NCBI GenBank assembly: GCA_022577435.1
Contig: JAKOON010000008.1
Location: forward strand, 13,443,001-13,507,000
Source: Embiotoca jacksoni
Taxonomy: Eukaryota > Chordata > Actinopteri > Embiotocidae
Length of the DNA: 64,000 bases
Direction of reading: 5' to 3'
Of this stretch, positions 44,381-56,575 are shown one piece after another; position 1 is the first letter of the stretch; the number at the start of each line of letters is the position of its first letter. The position numbers and the translations under genes are program-made. The notes under the pieces are model-generated. The model was not told the DNA's origin and made no database searches. It saw only the letters and a list, made by a program, of their open reading frames with translations.

Positions 44381-45648
44381 CTAGACAAGCAAATCCGGCT
44401 GCTGAAGAGGCAAGTCCAGCAGCAGTGGGGAAGTTGTTGACAGAGCAAATGTGGACTTTGCATGACAAACCAGTTGAGTCCAAAATAAGTTCTCCATCAT
44501 TATGCCTCTTTCGTGCTAAACGTCGAACTAAACAAAGAACACACGAAAAAAATTACACTGTGGCCTGCAATCCCTCTAACTCACCATTTCTGTCCTCTGA
44601 TTGGTTTTAATTGGAAAATGAAAACAGACAGGACTCACTCTCTCTCAGACAGGACTGCAGTCTTGGATGTCTTATGTCCTCCTCTTTGCCATTGAGCCAT
44701 ATTCGATCCTGCTGAAATGATCTGCTGGTTGCAATTGTTGTGGTCGTTTTCAGCTGAACAGAAGAAGTAACACATGGCAGATTTATATCAGACCGTACTC
44801 GTCACCAATACATTGTTAGATATTAAGCCTTTAAATATGTGCATGTCAAATGGCACCATTTACGTGACCCCTTGTCCACATGCCATTTAAAGGCCCGGTA
44901 AATTTTGGGTCTATAATCAGAATCATGTATTCAAGATATCTTGCAATGTTTTAGTGACATTGTTCAAATCCTCCTCATGTAGAAACCATGTCACACAAAT
45001 GTCTATTGCATCGTTTTACAGGACTGCATGAAATAGCACAAGTGGGTATAAATATTTCAAGACTGGCCATCCAATATGACAAGAACAGTCAAAAACAACA
45101 ACCATGCCAATTCATTTCAATTGCCTCTTTTTACACTTTGATTTACGGAGTTTTTATATGTCAGGAAAACACAGCAGTAGTAGTTCTGGCCAGGACCAGA
45201 GACCTCATCGAAAGGGACATTGAGAAAGATGACTGTTTTACCTTCAGACATTAAGCTCACAGCCTGATGAGAATATGGTTGACAGAAATACCTGGTCTTG
45301 ATGCAATGTGACGCTCAGAGATGAGTTAATAGGTAGAATCAATTCTTCATTTCTCTTCCCCCCTGAAAAGTAGGTAAGTTTTAAGTAGTGCACAACAGTT
45401 ATCAGAATGATACAATGAAATAATATAAATATACTCAGCAGTTATTCATCCCTTTAATGACCAGTATTGAAGGAGACTTTAATTAAGTATTATCTAAGAG
45501 ACAGGGGTTCGTCTTCTTTGCTACAAACCCGATAAGTGAGCTAACTTCAAAAGAGGTCGAGGCGATACTTACAGTATTTAATGACAGCTATATTCACGGG
45601 AGCGGTGCACGTAACTATATTCGGCTTGTCCATACTGCCCTCCGGCAT
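40689..45648 (-). CDS. mvd: Diphosphomevalonate decarboxylase
   Basis: Ten coding exons: 45573-45648, 45292-45362, 44639-44753, 44381-44527, 43862-44061, 43614-43688, 43213-43431, 42464-42579, 41522-41630, 40689-40769. Phases agree throughout and give 402 aa (human 400). The enzyme converts mevalonate 5-diphosphate to isopentenyl diphosphate with ATP, the last step of the mevalonate pathway to sterols and isoprenoids. Visible GHMP-kinase-fold motifs are TCTAPVNIAVIKYWGKR at the N-terminus, NNFPTAAGLASSAAG (118-132) for phosphate binding, GSGSACRS with Arg163 (human Arg161), MKDSNQFHATCLDT, and FDAGPNAV with catalytic Asp307 (human Asp305). The start ATG opens MPEGSMDKPNIVTCTAP. Introns 4 and 6 have CA/TG microsatellites directly at a splice site. 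No peroxisomal signal is evident at the C-terminus (ends PKKTV). Confidence 0.96.
40945..41245. repeat. Dispersed fish repeat with (AAT)n head
   Basis: Begins with an (AAT)n run, then CTTTATTTCTATAGCGCTTT, TCAAAAACAAGTTACAAAGC and further A-rich phrases, ending near CGCTGGCAGGTCGTTCCAT. This is a familiar fish interspersed repeat related to LINE 3' ends. It occupies mvd intron 9. Confidence 0.55.
41770..42265 (-). mobile_element. Tc1-like transposon relic
   Basis: Plus-strand phrases GTGAAGTCTGGACTTTGACT, 'ggtcagtgtcatgctgaaagg' and 'ggacttcatgacttgatttct', with 'cctgggaactctc', follow the order of a Tc1-like transposase gene read in reverse. Large internal pieces are missing and no frame survives. 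It lies in mvd intron 8 and belongs to a different Tc1 lineage from the copy at 17.1-18.5 kb. Confidence 0.6.
43434..43488. repeat. (CA)n microsatellite at the mvd intron 6 acceptor
   Basis: About 27 CA units. Read on the coding strand it is a (TG)n tract followed directly by TAG and mvd exon 7 (starts 43431), so it occupies the place where a polypyrimidine tract would normally be. Confidence 0.95.
44345..44376. repeat. (CA)n microsatellite at the mvd intron 4 donor
   Basis: On the coding strand the intron opens GTGAGTGTGTGTGTGTGTG, so the donor site of exon 4 (ends 44381) runs straight into a GT repeat of about 16 units. Confidence 0.95.
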
Positions 45649-46084
45649 TGCTCTGTACTTAAACCGATGTTTGTGTTAAAGATGAACCGGCCTGAATACT
45701 CTAAAACACACTGTACCAGACTCTGCTCGTGTTTAGCACACACAATGTGGCTAAATCAACGTTACAGTAGTGTTTCCTTGCGGGCTCATCTCATTGGCTG
45801 ATAGTGAACATGTGGCTCATCCCGCCACCAATCACAGCCGAGCTAAAGTCTGCAAAGCCAATCAGAGATCATCTGACCACGGTCGTGCGAAAATCGGGCA
45901 AGGACGGAGACCAACCCGCACACTTTGTTAGGTTTAGTTAGTTTCACCAGAAGCAGGGTTCATTCAAGTCTATTTATATGGAGTATAAAAACGATATAAC
46001 AGCCTCTGCAAAGTAAATGATAACTGTAATGTATATATATAAAAAACCTGATTTACTATAAATAACTGTAGGCCTATATCAAAA
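45649..46084. promoter_or_regulatory. mvd upstream region
   Basis: DNA upstream of the mvd start codon. It contains two ATTGGCTGATAG/CCAATCA-type words near 45794-45870 (CCAAT-box-like on either strand), which suit a housekeeping or sterol-gene promoter. A clear sterol-response element was not identified by eye. Confidence 0.35.
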
Positions 46085-46510
46085 GCTGCAGAAAGATAAA
46101 GTAGGACTTGCATTGAACAATTTTGAGGCAATTGTACTTGAGTATTTCTACATTTCAGAGGGAAACTGTTCTCTTTGCTCTACTACGTTAATCTGTTCAA
46201 TACTTACACACAAAACATTAAGTAATCTCATTAAATATACAGTAAACTATCAAAATGAATGTTAAAATGAGGTCCACTGTGACCAATAACAACATTGAAA
46301 TGCTGCTTTATACATTATTATTAATAATCCTAGAGTTTACCATTGATGGGGGCAAATCTGTCTGTAAAAGGAACTCTTCGACTTTGTTACTTTGGGTACA
46401 TGCTGAGGATATTTAAATACTCTTAATTAAATTTGAAAAATGCAAAACCTTAACTTGTAAAGAAATACTTTCAAATACTTGTAAAGGATGAAATACTTTC
46501 ATCCTTTCAA
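46085..46510. repeat. Second copy of the dispersed MITE-like repeat
   Basis: Shares the phrases 'ttgaggcaattgtacttgagta', 'catttcagagggaaa' and a terminal 'aaatactttcaaatacttgta' with the block at 22895-23600. Diverged and non-coding. Lies between pdcd5 and mvd. Confidence 0.5.
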
Positions 46511-47549
46511 AGGATCTTCAAAATTTCACAACAGGAGTTACACCAAGTTTTGAACCATATAGTTACTCCTTTTCTTGCAGAATGAGACGTCTCTCTCGAT
46601 GTGTCCCTTTGGATATGCAACGATGCCTCATTCCTATATATTTGCTTATTAGCTCTCGTGGTACTGACCATAACAAAGAATTCTATAGAGATAAAATTAT
46701 ATATGTGATGCCATTCCTCTTTCATGCTTTTTATTTGAAAAGTAGTTGGATACATTTGGCAATCTGTTAACTCTTGTTTCTGAAATGAAATTCAAAATGT
46801 GAACTTTTTCTGCAAATAATAGTGAACCATCCATACAGAACGGCGGTGCGGATGCTGTCTATTGATGCTGCAGTTTTCTCTATTCAACTCAATAAAATAT
46901 GAGATGTGTAAAATCCCAAATTGAACTCTTTCATAGGGGTTGAACACTCTTATGATCAAGGATTATTTTAGAAATGGTTTGTTAGAAAAACAAACATTCA
47001 AATTTAAGGCTTTTTTTTTAAATATATATTTATGTAAACCTTTGTAAGCAACATGAAAATTTCCAGCACCAACCTCCAAAACTAATAGGATGTCAACCAT
47101 GAATAGAAAACAAAATAATGTATTCAAAGAATAGTCTAGATAAAATTCAAGTGTTTCGCATTTTGCCTAGCTTCTTGAAGAACAAACACCAACAATAGTG
47201 AAAAAAAAAAAAAGTAACTACTAAGAAGGACAAGAGGAGTCGAACAGTGTCATGAGCTGTCAGGAGTACAACAAAAGCAGAACAAATTTGTAGAAACTTG
47301 TTTGAAAAGAGGTGGTGAAAGAAAATCTTCTTTAAACGGTGTGATTTCTACCCCCCACCACTTCTGCTGCAACATTAACCTCATGGCCTTGTTCTTCTGT
47401 CTTGGTACGTAGTGTCCAAAGACACAAAGAAGCCAGTGTGACATCCCAGGATTTAACTAACAGGAACACACTAGTCAAGTGCTATCAGAGTCCCAGTAAT
47501 GCATATCAACTCCAGATTTCTTGGCTCAGTCCAGGGCTCCTGTTTCATG
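46511..47549. other. pdcd5 3' flank
   Basis: AT-rich region that should include the pdcd5 3' untranslated region. No exon or named repeat recognised. Confidence 0.4.
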
Positions 47550-49902
47550 TTAGTTATCGTCCTCATCATCTGAGTCCATCACCTTCCGTCTGTTGAACTG
47601 CCAGACACAGGGGTTTAGAAATGCTATAAGGACAAGTGACTGAAAATAAATCACGCGTGTACATTTTCAGTGGAACTTACTTTGACGGTCATCTTTTTGT
47701 CCGTTTGCTGACTGACTTTTTCTAAGATCTCGATCAAGCCTGACTCTGAAATCTGAAAAACATGAAATTCTGTTTATTTCGCTGCTGGGATGTGAAAGAA
47801 TATCAACAAAAAGTGCTTCAACCATCGAAGATTATTTGTTTACCTTTCCACCTAACTTTCCAAAACGAGCCATTTGAATGAGATAGTTCTCGACTGCACT
47901 TGCTTTCTCTGGCTTCACCAAACCAAGATTGCTCACTGAAAAAAAGAAAATAAGAAAACCTCATTAACTTCCAAAGGGAATTTTCAGTAGGTTAAAAGAT
48001 CACTCTGAGAGCACACTTACATCTGGCACGGGCAGACTGGTCCAGAACTTGAGCCAATATAGAGTTCCTCATATCTGTGTCTCTGTGAATAAAATGTGAG
48101 CATAATTACCACAATGGTTCCACTGACAGAGACCATTAAAAGGAAAATTAAACTGTCAAGCTATCAGAACATTTGCTTGGTCCCACAGCTTTACTAATAA
48201 GTTTAATATGTATAGTAATAATAATTTAGTTTTCAAATGTATTCGTTAAGAATAATAATCTCAACAGTTTGCAGATAAATTAGTACACAGATGCTCTTCA
48301 GAGTGTATTTGTTTGAGAAATAAAGAAATAGTTCTGTATGTAGGTACTGTAGATAACTAAAATTCAGTCGCTATACTTGTTAGCTTTTAAAAGAATTACA
48401 CCTCTTACCTTTGTTTGGCCTCCTCTCCTTGCTGATTATTGGACTCCTGAAATAATACAATAGGTGAGACAGCACCGTCAAATACAACATGTGTTTCCAC
48501 ATTTCACTAACTTTAGGATCTATAGTCTAATAAGGTTCAAGATTTCATATTGGCCAAGAGTCCCATAACTTCCATAATGGCAAAAATTTGGCAAAACTGG
48601 CTTCATAACTGTCAAAATGAGTGTCTTAGCACCTCGCTTGATAAAAGATCAGATGATTTGATGAGCCTGAGATTTCCGAAGCCAAATTTCAAACTGTAAT
48701 ATTTGTTAAACATGGATGAAGATCAGATTCGGTGCACCTGATCACTTGCTATTTAGTTAGTATCCAGGCAGTAGATAAGGGTGTTCAACTGAGGGGTCAT
48801 TTTTGACTCTGAGTTGTCCTTTGATACTCAGCTGACCAATATGTTGTACTTCTGTTTCGCTCAACTGCAACATTTAACCAAGATCTGATCTTTTTTTTAA
48901 TGTGCAGATTTCTATCAAATCTCTTCTTAAGACTCACTTTTATCAACCGATTTATTTTTTCAACTGTTTGTATCTATTTATATTAATCTATCTGGTGGAT
49001 CTTTAATAATGTATTACTTGTTTCTGTGAATCACGTTATCATTGTCAATATCACTTGTGGTAAATACATTTAAAAAAAAAAAAAAAAAAGGGTATCAGCA
49101 ACCCTGAGCCCAACCGAAACAGGATTTCTGAGACACTTAGTGATACAAAAATAGAGGTGATTTCAAATATTGTCTGATATTTGTTCTTTAACAGACGCAC
49201 ATACCGTTAACAGACATTTTAGGAAAAACAATTCCTTAGTTTAGTTACAATAATTTGGTACTGAGAAGTACACATACAGTATGTGTTACATGGGCTATTG
49301 GAGAATTACTAAATAAACCTGTCAGCACGCGTTGGATTGTAAGATATTTAATGGCGATACAGTTTCAGTATCAATATTCATTATGTGCAGACAACAAACT
49401 TATTGTTCAGTTAACTCTTCATGAAACAGCTCACAGTTGGTGGTGATATTTAATTCTAACTTTAAAGAAAGAAAAAAAAATCCAACCAAACCCACCAGTC
49501 CATTGTCCAATTAAAATCAGGTTAGCAGACATTCTTTATAACTCCAACAATGTTTTAATCAGTTAACGTTGAACCAGAGGGGTGTGCGATGACTAGTGTC
49601 AACACAAAGCTAAAGAGCTAAGAGTGATGTCAGCCATCACAGTGATTTATCAGTCTACGGAGATCATTAGGCTTCATTTACACCAAGAGTGAGTTGTGCG
49701 TTTCCTCTGAGTGACACTTAAACTAGTTAAACTCGGCTGTGGTGTTTGGTTTAGCTACACTTGCTATTAACATCCTGAAGTCAGCATCTCCTTATAAAGG
49801 CCGCCGCGGACACGCTTCCCAGCTCACAGTCCTTACCCCGTGCTTTGCCTGCAGCTCCGCCATTCTCTGCTGCCTAATTTTCTCCAATTCGTCGTCCGCC
49901 AT
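47550..49902 (-). CDS. pdcd5: Programmed cell death protein 5
   Basis: Six coding exons: 49837-49902, 48409-48446, 48021-48082, 47844-47935, 47681-47752, 47550-47597. Together they encode 125 aa, the human length. PDCD5 is a small helical protein of the TFAR19 family that promotes apoptosis, binds the CCT chaperonin and interacts with TIP60/p53. The start MADDELEKIRQQRMAELQAK is clearly conserved, as are DMRNSILAQVLDQSARAR, KPEKASAVENYLIQMAR and FNRRKVMDSDDEDD at the acidic end. Intron 1 (48447-49836) contains an L2-like LINE tail. Its 5' end lies about 0.7 kb below the urah stop codon on the same strand. Confidence 0.96.
48890..49090 (+). mobile_element. L2-type LINE 3' tail
   Basis: Contains 'aatctcttcttaagactcac' and 'ttttatcaacc', the end of the L2 reverse transcriptase reading frame (SLLKTHFYQ-like), then a T-rich 3' region and a final poly-A tract at 49071-49089. 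Located in pdcd5 intron 1. Confidence 0.5.
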
Positions 49903-50586
49903 TGTTTTAATTTTTTTAAAGAATATATACTTAAAACGTGAAAACGGGATGAGAAAGCTGAATTTAAGATGCACACTGAAGAAGTCCTGTGAGAGGCAAG
50001 GCCCTACGCAGCTCAGGGGAGAGAAGTCAATTTCGAAATAACCGATCCGACGCTCAGGCTAAAGCAATCGAACACAGAACTTGGATCTCATAGGAGCGTT
50101 ACTGTCAATGGACCAGAGGACTTGAACATGTGACGGGGGAATATGAGGGAAATATTCATTTGATGTTTCTATTCCTGGACATAGTAGGCTATATGTAGCT
50201 TAATATAATTTATTTATATGTACAAAATACCTATTTTTGTCAGTTTCACTTTGTGTAAAATATAAAAAGACTTCTGATGTTTTGGACAGAGACCTTATTT
50301 AATAATTAAGATATTGTACACCTTAGAATAACAGTTTGCAATATGTTATAATATGGTAAAGTACAGAGCATATGATTTACAACATGGTTACATTTCAGAA
50401 AAAGGTAGCCTATGTTGATAATTACATCATTACTTAAACAAGAAACATTCAAATGGAGCTTTGGGCCTTGTAAATATGTGTGACAGTCCAGCTGGTACTG
50501 CCATGAAAGTTCTTGGTGGAGTTGCCCTGCCTCTTAGACAGCTTATAGATGGAGGTCGCCTCTGGAGGTTCATCACACAAGGATCT
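49903..50586. promoter_or_regulatory. pdcd5 promoter region and urah 3' flank
   Basis: The 200 bases next to the pdcd5 ATG should contain its promoter; no TATA box was recognised. Minus-strand AATAAA (50209-50214) and ATTAAA (50298-50303) words could serve urah mRNA 3'-end formation. No coding exon seen. Confidence 0.35.
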
Positions 50587-51231
50587 CTAGCTCCCTCTGT
50601 ACGTACTGTAAGAAAAACGACTCAGAAGCAGAGGGACATGGTACTTCTGGCCAGGGTCATTTATAGAGAAGACAATCTGGAACAGAACAAAATTTAAAGA
50701 CATCAACAACTACAAGACTGATAGTCAAGATTGTTTGCCTCATGTGCATACAACAGGTTAAATAAGGACACAAATCTTCTGATTTAGTTACAGAAATGTT
50801 GAGAGGCTACCAGAAAATAAAGCAACAGTGCACCTCAGAATGAAATCTGGGGATGGTAAGATGTCAACACAAACCGCTTAAAGTAATTTCTCACCTCAAC
50901 ATATGGGTAAAAGGAGCTCTCTCCTATACTCGCCCAGTACTGCCCAGTCTCAAAACGCACTTTGTACACACCTGGTGTAAACAATGGTTTTGTAATAAGT
51001 CCTGGGCAACGTCCATCATTATTAGTGGTCCTGTTGAGATAACATAAGTTTGAGCTTCACAAACAATTGAACTCGGCTGTCCGTTTTTTCAGGTTGTTAC
51101 CCCATGGTTATCAAATTCCAGGCGTCAGTGGAGGGGTCCTGTCGATGAAGGCTGAGGGGCATGTTTGACCCAGGGACACCCATTGCAGTGTTCAGTACGT
51201 GGGTGGTCAGAGGACTAGGTGAGCCTGCCAT
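50587..51231 (-). CDS. urah: 5-hydroxyisourate hydrolase (transthyretin-like)
   Basis: Three exons: 51101-51231 (exon sequence continues to an acceptor at 51241), 50895-51030, 50587-50676. They join in phase to give 118 aa. HIUase hydrolyses 5-hydroxyisourate to OHCU, the second step from urate to allantoin, usually in peroxisomes. Active-site residues of the family are present: His11 in SPLTTHVLNTAMGVPG, Arg51 in NNDGRCPGL, His102 in KYHVPLLLSRFSYS, and the defining C-terminal YRGS. ETGQYWASIGESSFYPYVE is also typical. The exon carrying the first ATG starts after an acceptor, so a further upstream exon is expected; in zebrafish I recall an N-terminal extension with a PTS2-like peroxisome signal. 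I did not find it in 51.25-55 kb. In human the corresponding locus at 16q24 is the pseudogene URAHP, which fits this linkage group. Confidence 0.93.
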
Positions 51232-51240
51232 TGATGTGGT

Positions 51241-53011
51241 CTTAAGAACAAGGAAGCAACACTTTAAATTGATCAGCTTTAATTTGGAACAATCACATAA
51301 AAAATATGACATCCAAACTCAAAATGACGTATTCTGGCATATTTCTGCAGGTCAAATTTTTCCAACAACAGCAACATTGAATTCACACAATGTTTAATTA
51401 TCTTTGGCAGTTTTGACACCATTTTAACATCTCATTTCACATGTACATATGACCCTTCTATCAAAGTTTTCAGGCAATCACCTTGTCAAAATCTAAGCTC
51501 AAATTTGGCATTGGAGGATATTTTGATGTAGCCTGTGTACATTTGACTAAAGTGCTTTCTGCTTCCTGTATGAGTAATGAAAGTTTGTCATTTAAAGAGG
51601 CAACCCTGAAATGTACCAGAGAAAAATACAGTTTTGAAGTAATATGTGGCGGTTGTGAATGCAGAGTAAAAATCCTGCTTCAGAACACCAGAAAACTAAT
51701 TTCTATTGTTTGGTGGTCATTTATTGACTTTAAGATATTGGAAGAAACTAGAAAATTAAATAAGCAAGTTGTAATTTTATATATACATTTGTAGGAAAAT
51801 CAAATAACAAGATATTTCCTCTCATTTAACTGCTTTTGTCACTTCAACCCGAGTTAAGAATATACAGTCTATGGTACAATCCACAATTGTAAATAACAAA
51901 ATGCAATATCACTTTACATTTACATTTGTTTAATCAAAAACCCTCCATTTCTGTTAAATATTTTTGGTAAATTTTGTGCTTACCTTATTTTCAGGCAAAA
52001 TATGACCTTTCAGTTGCTGCAGCCTGGACGCACTCATGTGCACTGATGAATAAAATCCAAAATGGACCAGCAGTCTTAACCAAGAAATGTAATTTTATGG
52101 TTTATTTAACCGCATCAGTTTGGTATGAAGTTCTGCACACTGTCCTATTCAGTATGACATTCAGTGCACGTGTGCTTATCTTTTTGTCAACAGAAAACTG
52201 GTTGTGCAAGAGCCCCTTTTGTATTCAGCACTTTGAACTTAGTGGAAATGGATGATCAAAGTGAGTTGCTGTGGGGCTCAGACCAATGCAGATCAGCACA
52301 ATTAATGGTATTAAAAGCAACAACATTAGTATGTTTGATTTTAGGGTTAATGAACCCTTAATGCCCAGCCTGAAAGTTCTTGCTTGAATTGCTCAAATGA
52401 ATTCACTGACTGTACTCTCACTGGACCTCACCTGACCTCAAACCACCAATTCAAATGAAAATCAAATCCATCTGTAAAATTTTGAAATATCAAGGATCTG
52501 CTGGAGTTAAACGTTGACAACATGCACAGCTCTGTCAAATTTAATAATGGTGATTGTTGAGCAATGCAGTGGTTTCTTCTGATTCTCACTGATTCTACTG
52601 TATTAAACTCTAGTGCTCAGCACATGCTGATATCTAATTCCATGACAGCAATGTGCCTGATGTGCATCGCTGATCAAATTATGAGGAAAAATTATTATAA
52701 TTTTGAGAATGACAGAAAACAAAGAGGCCAGAAAATGTGGCCACCCGCTCTCCGAATATGATTTATTGAACGGGAATGTTCTGAACAACCAACAACGTGA
52801 ATCTTCCATGTTTGGGTTGTTTCTCTCCTTTGTTCTTATCAGTCGCATTATTGATAAAAAATTAAAGGTCAAAGATTACGATAGCCTAAATCAAATTGAG
52901 AGCTAGTATTGGCTATTTTTTCTCCCCGTGTGGCCTTGGTATCTCAGCTCTGTAAATCTGTCCTCTTCTCTCTCATTTATCTCTCTCAGGGCAAGCTGGT
53001 TCTTCAGAGAG
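51241..53011. other. urah upstream region, no gene recognised
   Basis: AT-rich DNA that probably contains the first intron, first exon and promoter of urah, none of which I could identify. An open frame of 103 codons at 51483-51794 (plus strand) has no family that I recognise and no start or splice context favouring it. Confidence 0.4.
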
Positions 53012-53093
53012 GCAGCAGGTGGAGGAGAGGCAGCTGGTGGAGGAGAAGCTGCTGGTGGAGGAGAGGTAGCTGGTGGAGGAGAGGCTGCTGGTG
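53012..53093. repeat. 18-bp minisatellite
   Basis: About four and a half copies of an 18-base unit (GCTGCTGGTGGAGGAGAG with single-base variants). Each unit is a multiple of three, so two plus-strand frames stay open and would give AAGGGE-type or RGSWWR-type repeats. No gene context supports translation. Confidence 0.9.
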
Positions 53094-55088
53094 TAATTTT
53101 GCCTTTTTTTCAGACTTGTGCAAAATGAGCCTAATATTGTTAAAGTGTAGTAAATCAGGAGGACCGTGAGCTGCTAATGATACGACAGACTGGAAAGATT
53201 AAACAGATTTTTGTCTTTTTCTGGACTGCATAGATGCCGTATTGCTGGATTATTACCCTTTTTTACATGTTGTCTCTTCAGTGACGCATGGTCAACTTGC
53301 TCTGGTTGTAAAATTTTGCAGTCTGAGTCTCGTTTGTATATCATGTTCGGGATGACACACAGCTGCCCTCAGAGCAACACACGCATTGTGAATGCTTCTG
53401 TGCACAATCTTCTGAGGGTCAGACTGACCTTTGGTTAAACCTTCTGAGCACTAAAGGAAAGAGATGTTGTGGGTTCAAAAAGATGTGATCACATGATGAT
53501 CCACTCCAACTCTATGCAAGCAAGGAGATATCAATTTACCAGCTTTGTTATGCAGTTCTGTATGGATTATGGTATGGACCCAATAATTCTATAATTAATA
53601 AACATCAGATGAAACAGCACAAGTGTTTTTTTTTTAACACTTGTTTGTCTTCCACTTTTCTCCTCTGTTTCTGTCTTGGTTTTTTAGAATAAAAACACAC
53701 CACCATGAACTGCATTTATACTCAATATGAAAATACTTTTACTACTGTGACAATGAGTATTTCCACTTGGCTTATCTTAAGAATGCAAACAAAACATGTA
53801 ACACCATAAGAATTATCATAACATCATTATTTTCTTTAAAAAAAAAAAAGAAACACGAAAAATCCTAAAGCAAGATTAAAATCAGAGAGCTAAACAATTA
53901 CAGTAAAGTATACAATGATACAGTATTACACACTGACCTGGGCCTTTGCACAGCCTAAAGTGCCAAATACATAGCGGAAGAGAGTTAGAACATTCCTCTA
54001 ATACACTTAAAGCAGAGAAAATCCTTGTATTTCTTAAGGTTGGACAAGTCTAACATGCCTTTCAGAGAGGTACGCTGTCTAAAGTACGTTGTAGCATATT
54101 GATACTTATAAGCAGAAAACAAACCTGTACTCTCTTTTTCTCTAATTATCTGGCGAAATTTCGATATCTTTGCGATACACAATAAAGAAAGACTGTGAGC
54201 GGAGTGTCCACAAAAAGTTCTTGAAAGGTCTCATTTGAGAGTGTGTGCATTACAAACTACTTTGAGATAGAGTGGACTATAATTTTACTGCACGTGAGCG
54301 CAATATTCCAGTTGTAGTCTTATTCTGAACATAACCGTGCATTTTAAGTTGATATTTACATGGTTCATGACAGCCCATGCTTCTGTAATATTTCTGGTTC
54401 TGTTATTTATTGTCAATGTAAAGGCCCCTCATAACAGAATTCTAAAAGAGAAGAGTAAACGCTTTGATTTTTCTTTGTTGGATCACATGGTTGTTTCTTG
54501 GGAGAAACTGTTGAAGTAGCAGAAACACTCATATAAACACTGTATATAAATCATTACCGTGAGTGCTGGCTTACACATGTTGCCTGTTTTCAGCAGAAAC
54601 CTTTAATGAGATTAAGATAAAGTCGTAAGCTTGTTACATAATGTCTTAATCAGAGAATTATATTGCTTCACTTAATAGCGATTAATGCCACAATATTATG
54701 ACTATTACTGGAGTATTGCTGTTCATTTGAATCCACTCATATAATAGAATAGGTTAATGTCAAGTAGGTAAGTTAAATTCATATCTCTGCCTCCAGCTGT
54801 TCTTTATAATTACTCTCTCAATTGGATCACTTTCTCTCTCTCTCTCTCATTCTCTCAGGCTAACCAAACAAATACATGTCAATCAGATGAATGTTTTTTT
54901 TATAAGTCACCTCAGTGTTTCTGGCTCATGATCACAGAAATCAAGCTGCTGTGATAAATGTATTAGGTTATCTGATATGTACACCCTTTGTTGAGCCGCT
55001 GATGTGGGTGTTAGCTCGATGGTTTATGTTCTCTTCCTCCATGTTTGGCACTTAGTCCACGTCTTTTACGCTTTCTCATATTCCTCTT
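53094..55088. other. 3' flank of the hnRNP C/RALY-like gene
   Basis: AT-rich DNA beyond the stop codon of the RNA-binding gene, so partly its 3' untranslated region. A (CT)n stretch lies near 54832-54857. No exon recognised. Confidence 0.4.
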
Positions 55089-56525
55089 TCATATTTCCTC
55101 CTCTGGGTCAGAGCTGTGGTTGCTCATCTGTGACAGACAAACAGGGAGACAGACAGTGAGACAGGAAGGTGAGAGAAAAACAAAGATGCATTTCATTAAC
55201 TGCCAGCTCCGAATGACCCAGTCAAATTTCATTATGCAAGTATAATTTAATTCCACAGTAGCATAGTTGTTTTGTGTCCTCGCACCTCACAAGACAGAAA
55301 CATTTGATTGTGTTGTTTGTGTGATTTTCAAGCTAAAGCAATGTTTCCCTCGATTAAGATATTTTTCCGCTATTATTTCTGTTTTTTTTAATATATGTTG
55401 TAAAACTTCATCCACAAAATCCGGACAAACAAAATACTACTGCTTCAGACAAATTATGAAAAAAAAGTTTTTTACCCTTGGTCTTGAGTCTTTATATCTT
55501 CAGAAACCAATTTGGTTAATTAAACCAAGAGGGCTGTCCTTCTGTGTTGCACTTTTTTCTTTTCTTTTCTTTCCTGAAAGGATGCACAATATCTTCAGGT
55601 GCATTTACCGTGTGGTGGTCATCATCCGGCTCCCTCAGGTTGGGGCTCTCCCTGTGGATTCGATGGCGGGAGCTAGGAGGGGAGAGGGAGGAGAGGGAAT
55701 GCTCTGGGCTGCTGGCTGACACAGCGTATGGTGAGCCAACTGGACTGTCCTCTCTCAGAGGAGACCCTGAAACACAAGAATAAACAGATGCACACATGGA
55801 GATTAGAGAAAACAGGTTTATGCGAGCTTAGGTTTGGACGGGACTGTGAAGTTTTCTCTGGGTCAAAGGCACTCCAGTGACTTTGTACTATAGATGACGA
55901 GCAGAAAACAAGAGTGGGAGTGACACGATGAAGGACGGATGTGGAGATAGTGAGAGGATAGTGACAGACAGCAGGGCTAGATAGTGACAGACAGGGGAAT
56001 CAAGTAGCGCCGGAAATAAATGAATATGAAGATGAGAGCTATCAATCGCCCAAGGTCATTCAAAGCAGATAAACACACACACACACACACACATTTCTGC
56101 AGGTGTACATCCAGAGCTGCTGTACTGCATTGGGCCCAAGACTACTTTTTTTTTTTTGCACACTGTATATATGTTCAATCTGATGTTATGATAATGACTT
56201 CAAGATTCAAGGTTAAAGCACTGTCTTTAGTCAAGAACATTTTAGTGTAGCAGTGTCTGAGGGATCGCAGGTCTGCACCAAACCAGTGGTGTAAACTGTG
56301 TATCTCTTTATGATCAGTTTAATTATGTCTGCAGTTAAAACAGGATAATGAAGCTTTGTCCTGATCGTTCCCTCGACTGTTACTCTTGTTGGCAGGCGCA
56401 GTTACGATCCGACGTCCACATGAGGGCAGCAACACCACTTACCGATGTATAGTGAGCTGCTGTTATTTTCTGAAGCCTCATCAGTCAGTTACTAGTGCAC
56501 AAACAACGAACAGAGATACTGAAAC

Positions 56526-56575
<50 letters not shown>

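Noticed and set aside
51483..51794. 103-codon plus-strand frame upstream of urah
   Set aside because: No recognisable domain, no splice or promoter context, and AT-rich composition; the length is within chance expectation for this window.
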